This document shows, in pieces, positions 63,060 through 64,000 of a stretch of 64,000 nt of DNA. A program made the position numbers and the translations under genes. The DNA is from Citrobacter freundii. GTDB lineage: Bacteria; Pseudomonadota; Gammaproteobacteria; Enterobacterales; Enterobacteriaceae. Location: NCBI RefSeq assembly GCF_011077955.1, contig NZ_JAALBX010000001.1, positions 528,788-592,787 of the forward strand. The letters run 5' to 3'. Each line of letters begins with the position of its first letter. Position 1 is the stretch's first letter. A model generated the notes under the pieces. It worked only from the letters and a program-made list of their open reading frames with translations. It had not been told where the DNA came from and did not search any database.

Positions 63060-63171
63060 CTTCAGGCTTGAAGCGATACCGAAACGGCTTCTGTTCAAAT
63101 ACGGCGAACCCATACTTAACCCATCGCATGCCGTAAAGCCTGCACCATGGTCATGCAGGTGAAAATCCGCT
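63060..63171 (+). repeat. 112-bp duplicated segment, copy 1
   Basis: From CTTCAGGCTTGAAGCGATAC to GAAAATCCGCT this copy matches 63278-63389 with about five differences in 112 bp. Confidence 0.9.
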
Positions 63172-63277
63172 CCTGGGTGTAGCTGTGTGATGAACATACT
63201 CTTGTGCTGGTCACGAATATCCGCGTTAACCATACCCTGCCGGTGCTGGGATGATTCGATTTCATTCTGGTGGAATA

Positions 63278-63389
63278 CTTCAGGCATGAAGCGATACCGA
63301 AACGGCTTCTGTTCAAATACGACGAACCCAGGCTTAACCCATCGCATGCCGTAAAGCCTGCACCATGGTCATGCAGGTGAAAATTCGCT
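63278..63389 (+). repeat. 112-bp duplicated segment, copy 2
   Basis: This is the second copy of the segment at 63060-63171, offset by 218 bp. The sequence following each copy is also related but more diverged, so the duplicated unit was probably the whole 218 bp. Confidence 0.9.
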
Positions 63390-63668
63390 GGAGGGTTTAG
63401 TACGGGGTGCTGTTTGATGAGCATGACACTGCCCTTGTCACGCGGATTATCGTTAACCCTGCCCTGCCGGTCCTCGATATTAATGATGTGCACCAGGTGG
63501 CAGGCTTTGTCGCGCAGTGGCTCAGGAAGCAGCGGGAATAAGGGAGGAGGGGCTGAGGGGTGGGTTCAGGCGTGAGGTGCGGACCCGGATGAGATTTCGC
63601 CGGTCCGGTCCTGAAGCCGGTAAGTCGTTACCGCATTACGTCGTTATTCCGTGAACCGCAGACGGCGA

Positions 63669-63696
63669 AAAGCCCTGCACTTTCGTGCAGGGCTTT
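63669..63696 (-). terminator. rRNA operon terminator
   Basis: On the minus strand AAAGCCCTGCAC-gaaa-GTGCAGGGCTTT is followed by T-rich sequence 9 bp after the 5S rRNA, as in rrn T1 terminators. Confidence 0.9.
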
Positions 63697-63704
63697 CCTG
63701 TTTG

Positions 63705-63824
63705 ATGCCTGGCAGTTCCCTACTCTCGCATGGGGAGACCCCACACTACCATCGGCGCTACGGCGTTTCACTTCTGAGTTCGGCATGGGGTCAGGTGGGA
63801 CCACCGCGCTCTTGCCGCCAGGCA
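63705..63824 (-). rRNA. rrf: 5S ribosomal RNA
   Basis: The minus strand reads TGCCTGGCGGC at the 5' end and GAACTGCCAGGCAT at the 3' end, 120 nt. It is nearly identical to E. coli 5S rRNA; the first helix loop reads AAGAGCGCGG instead of CGTAGCGCGG. Confidence 0.97.
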
Positions 63825-63929
63825 AATTCTGTTCCACCTGCCGCGTGCTCGCGCAGCGCCACAGATGTTTATCCGGTTAAGCTGAAAATCTTCTCTCAAA
63901 TCACAACACCAAAACCACTCTGGCGTTGT

Positions 63930-64000
63930 AAGGTTAAGCCTCACGGCTCATTAGTACCGGTTAGCTCAACGCATCGCTGCGCTTACACACCCGGCCTATC
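63930..64000 (-). rRNA. rrl: 23S ribosomal RNA, 3' end (partial)
   Basis: The minus strand matches the last ~71 nt of enterobacterial 23S rRNA, ending CCGTGAGGCTTAACCTT; the rest lies beyond the window. It is followed by a 105-bp spacer and 5S. The operon is presumably the counterpart of E. coli rrnE, judging from its position next to metA. Confidence 0.96.

Larger units (their letters stand above)
62957..63541 (+). pseudogene. decayed, internally duplicated gene remnant
   Basis: Read on the plus strand with frame changes, this stretch gives peptide fragments broken by stops: MQRWAVMTETPAEEPPDLYY, EGFRLEAIPKRLLFKYGEP, ACTMVMQVKIRSWV, then DEHTLVLVTNIRVNHTLPVL, and again DEHDTALVTRIIVNPALPVL ending DINDVHQVAGFVAQWLRKQR. 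The middle portion occurs twice (period 218 bp). I do not recognise the parent family; a small immunity-like or secretion-associated protein is only a guess. It occupies the metA-rrn interval where E. coli has yjaA and yjaB. Confidence 0.6.

Noticed and set aside
63116..63493. Minus-strand frames of 105-125 codons in the metA-rrn interval
   Set aside because: They duplicate each other because of the 218-bp repeat and show no family; the plus-strand reading of the same DNA gives more protein-like fragments, though broken.
63628..63837. 69-codon minus-strand frame
   Set aside because: It lies over 5S rRNA and its terminator.

Overview
This window is a chromosomal segment of an enterobacterium (Enterobacteriaceae) close to the Escherichia/Salmonella/Klebsiella/Enterobacter group. 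Nearly every protein is collinear in sequence with its E. coli K-12 counterpart and gene order follows the 91-92 min region of E. coli, here in inverted orientation. Species cannot be fixed from the sequence alone. An Enterobacter/Kosakonia/Klebsiella-like genome is my best guess, from the GST gene beside soxR, the TraF-like gene beside dusA, panS after lysC, and the absence of aphA (tyrB-alr), xylE (malG-psiE) and yjaAB (metA-rrn).

Layout: 1-5 kb holds membrane transporters (yjcE, ghxP), a GST and the sRNA SraL. 4.5-8.7 kb holds the soxRS redox switch, the c-di-GMP phosphodiesterase pdeC, a 1-kb gene-free stretch, yjcB and an uncharacterised small protein. 9-13.5 kb is the ssb/uvrA DNA-repair pair under a LexA box, then yjbRQ. 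13.5-18.2 kb has tyrB, a gene-free gap where aphA normally sits, alr and dnaB. 18.3-25.6 kb has qorA, pspG, dusA, a TraF-like envelope protein, zur, yjbJ and the SOS unit lexA-dinF with two LexA boxes. 25.7-30 kb is lipid and quinone metabolism (dgkA, plsB, ubiCA). 30-38 kb is the maltose regulon, two divergent operons malK-lamB-malM and malEFG around a MalT/CRP control region. 38-42.5 kb has psiE and the exopolysaccharide operon yjbEFGH. 42.9-51 kb has pgi, lysC, panS, yjbD, rluF, a chromosomal ccdAB toxin-antitoxin pair and yjbB. 51.4-51.9 kb is a block of tandem repeats abutting metH. 52-62.7 kb is metH, iclR, the glyoxylate operon aceBAK and metA. 62.9-63.5 kb is a decayed, internally duplicated gene remnant. 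The window ends in the 3' end of an rRNA operon (5S and partial 23S, minus strand).

Regulation is readable in many places: a perfect SoxR operator, LexA boxes at uvrA and lexA, MalT boxes, MetJ boxes at metA, IclR and FadR sites at iclR/aceB, a sigma-54 promoter at pspG, PurR-like boxes at ghxP and a perfect CRP site upstream of yjcB.

Most of the window is ordinary core genome. The observations most worth following up are: the two related tandem-repeat arrays (3 x 123 bp and 3 x 66 bp) starting at the metH stop codon; an lysC leader in which I cannot find the lysine riboswitch expected in this family; a SoxS whose C-terminus is extended and overlaps pdeC in antisense; a dispersed palindromic intergenic repeat; and the duplicated gene relic beside the rRNA operon. 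I did not find a convincing new multi-gene defence or biosynthetic system.
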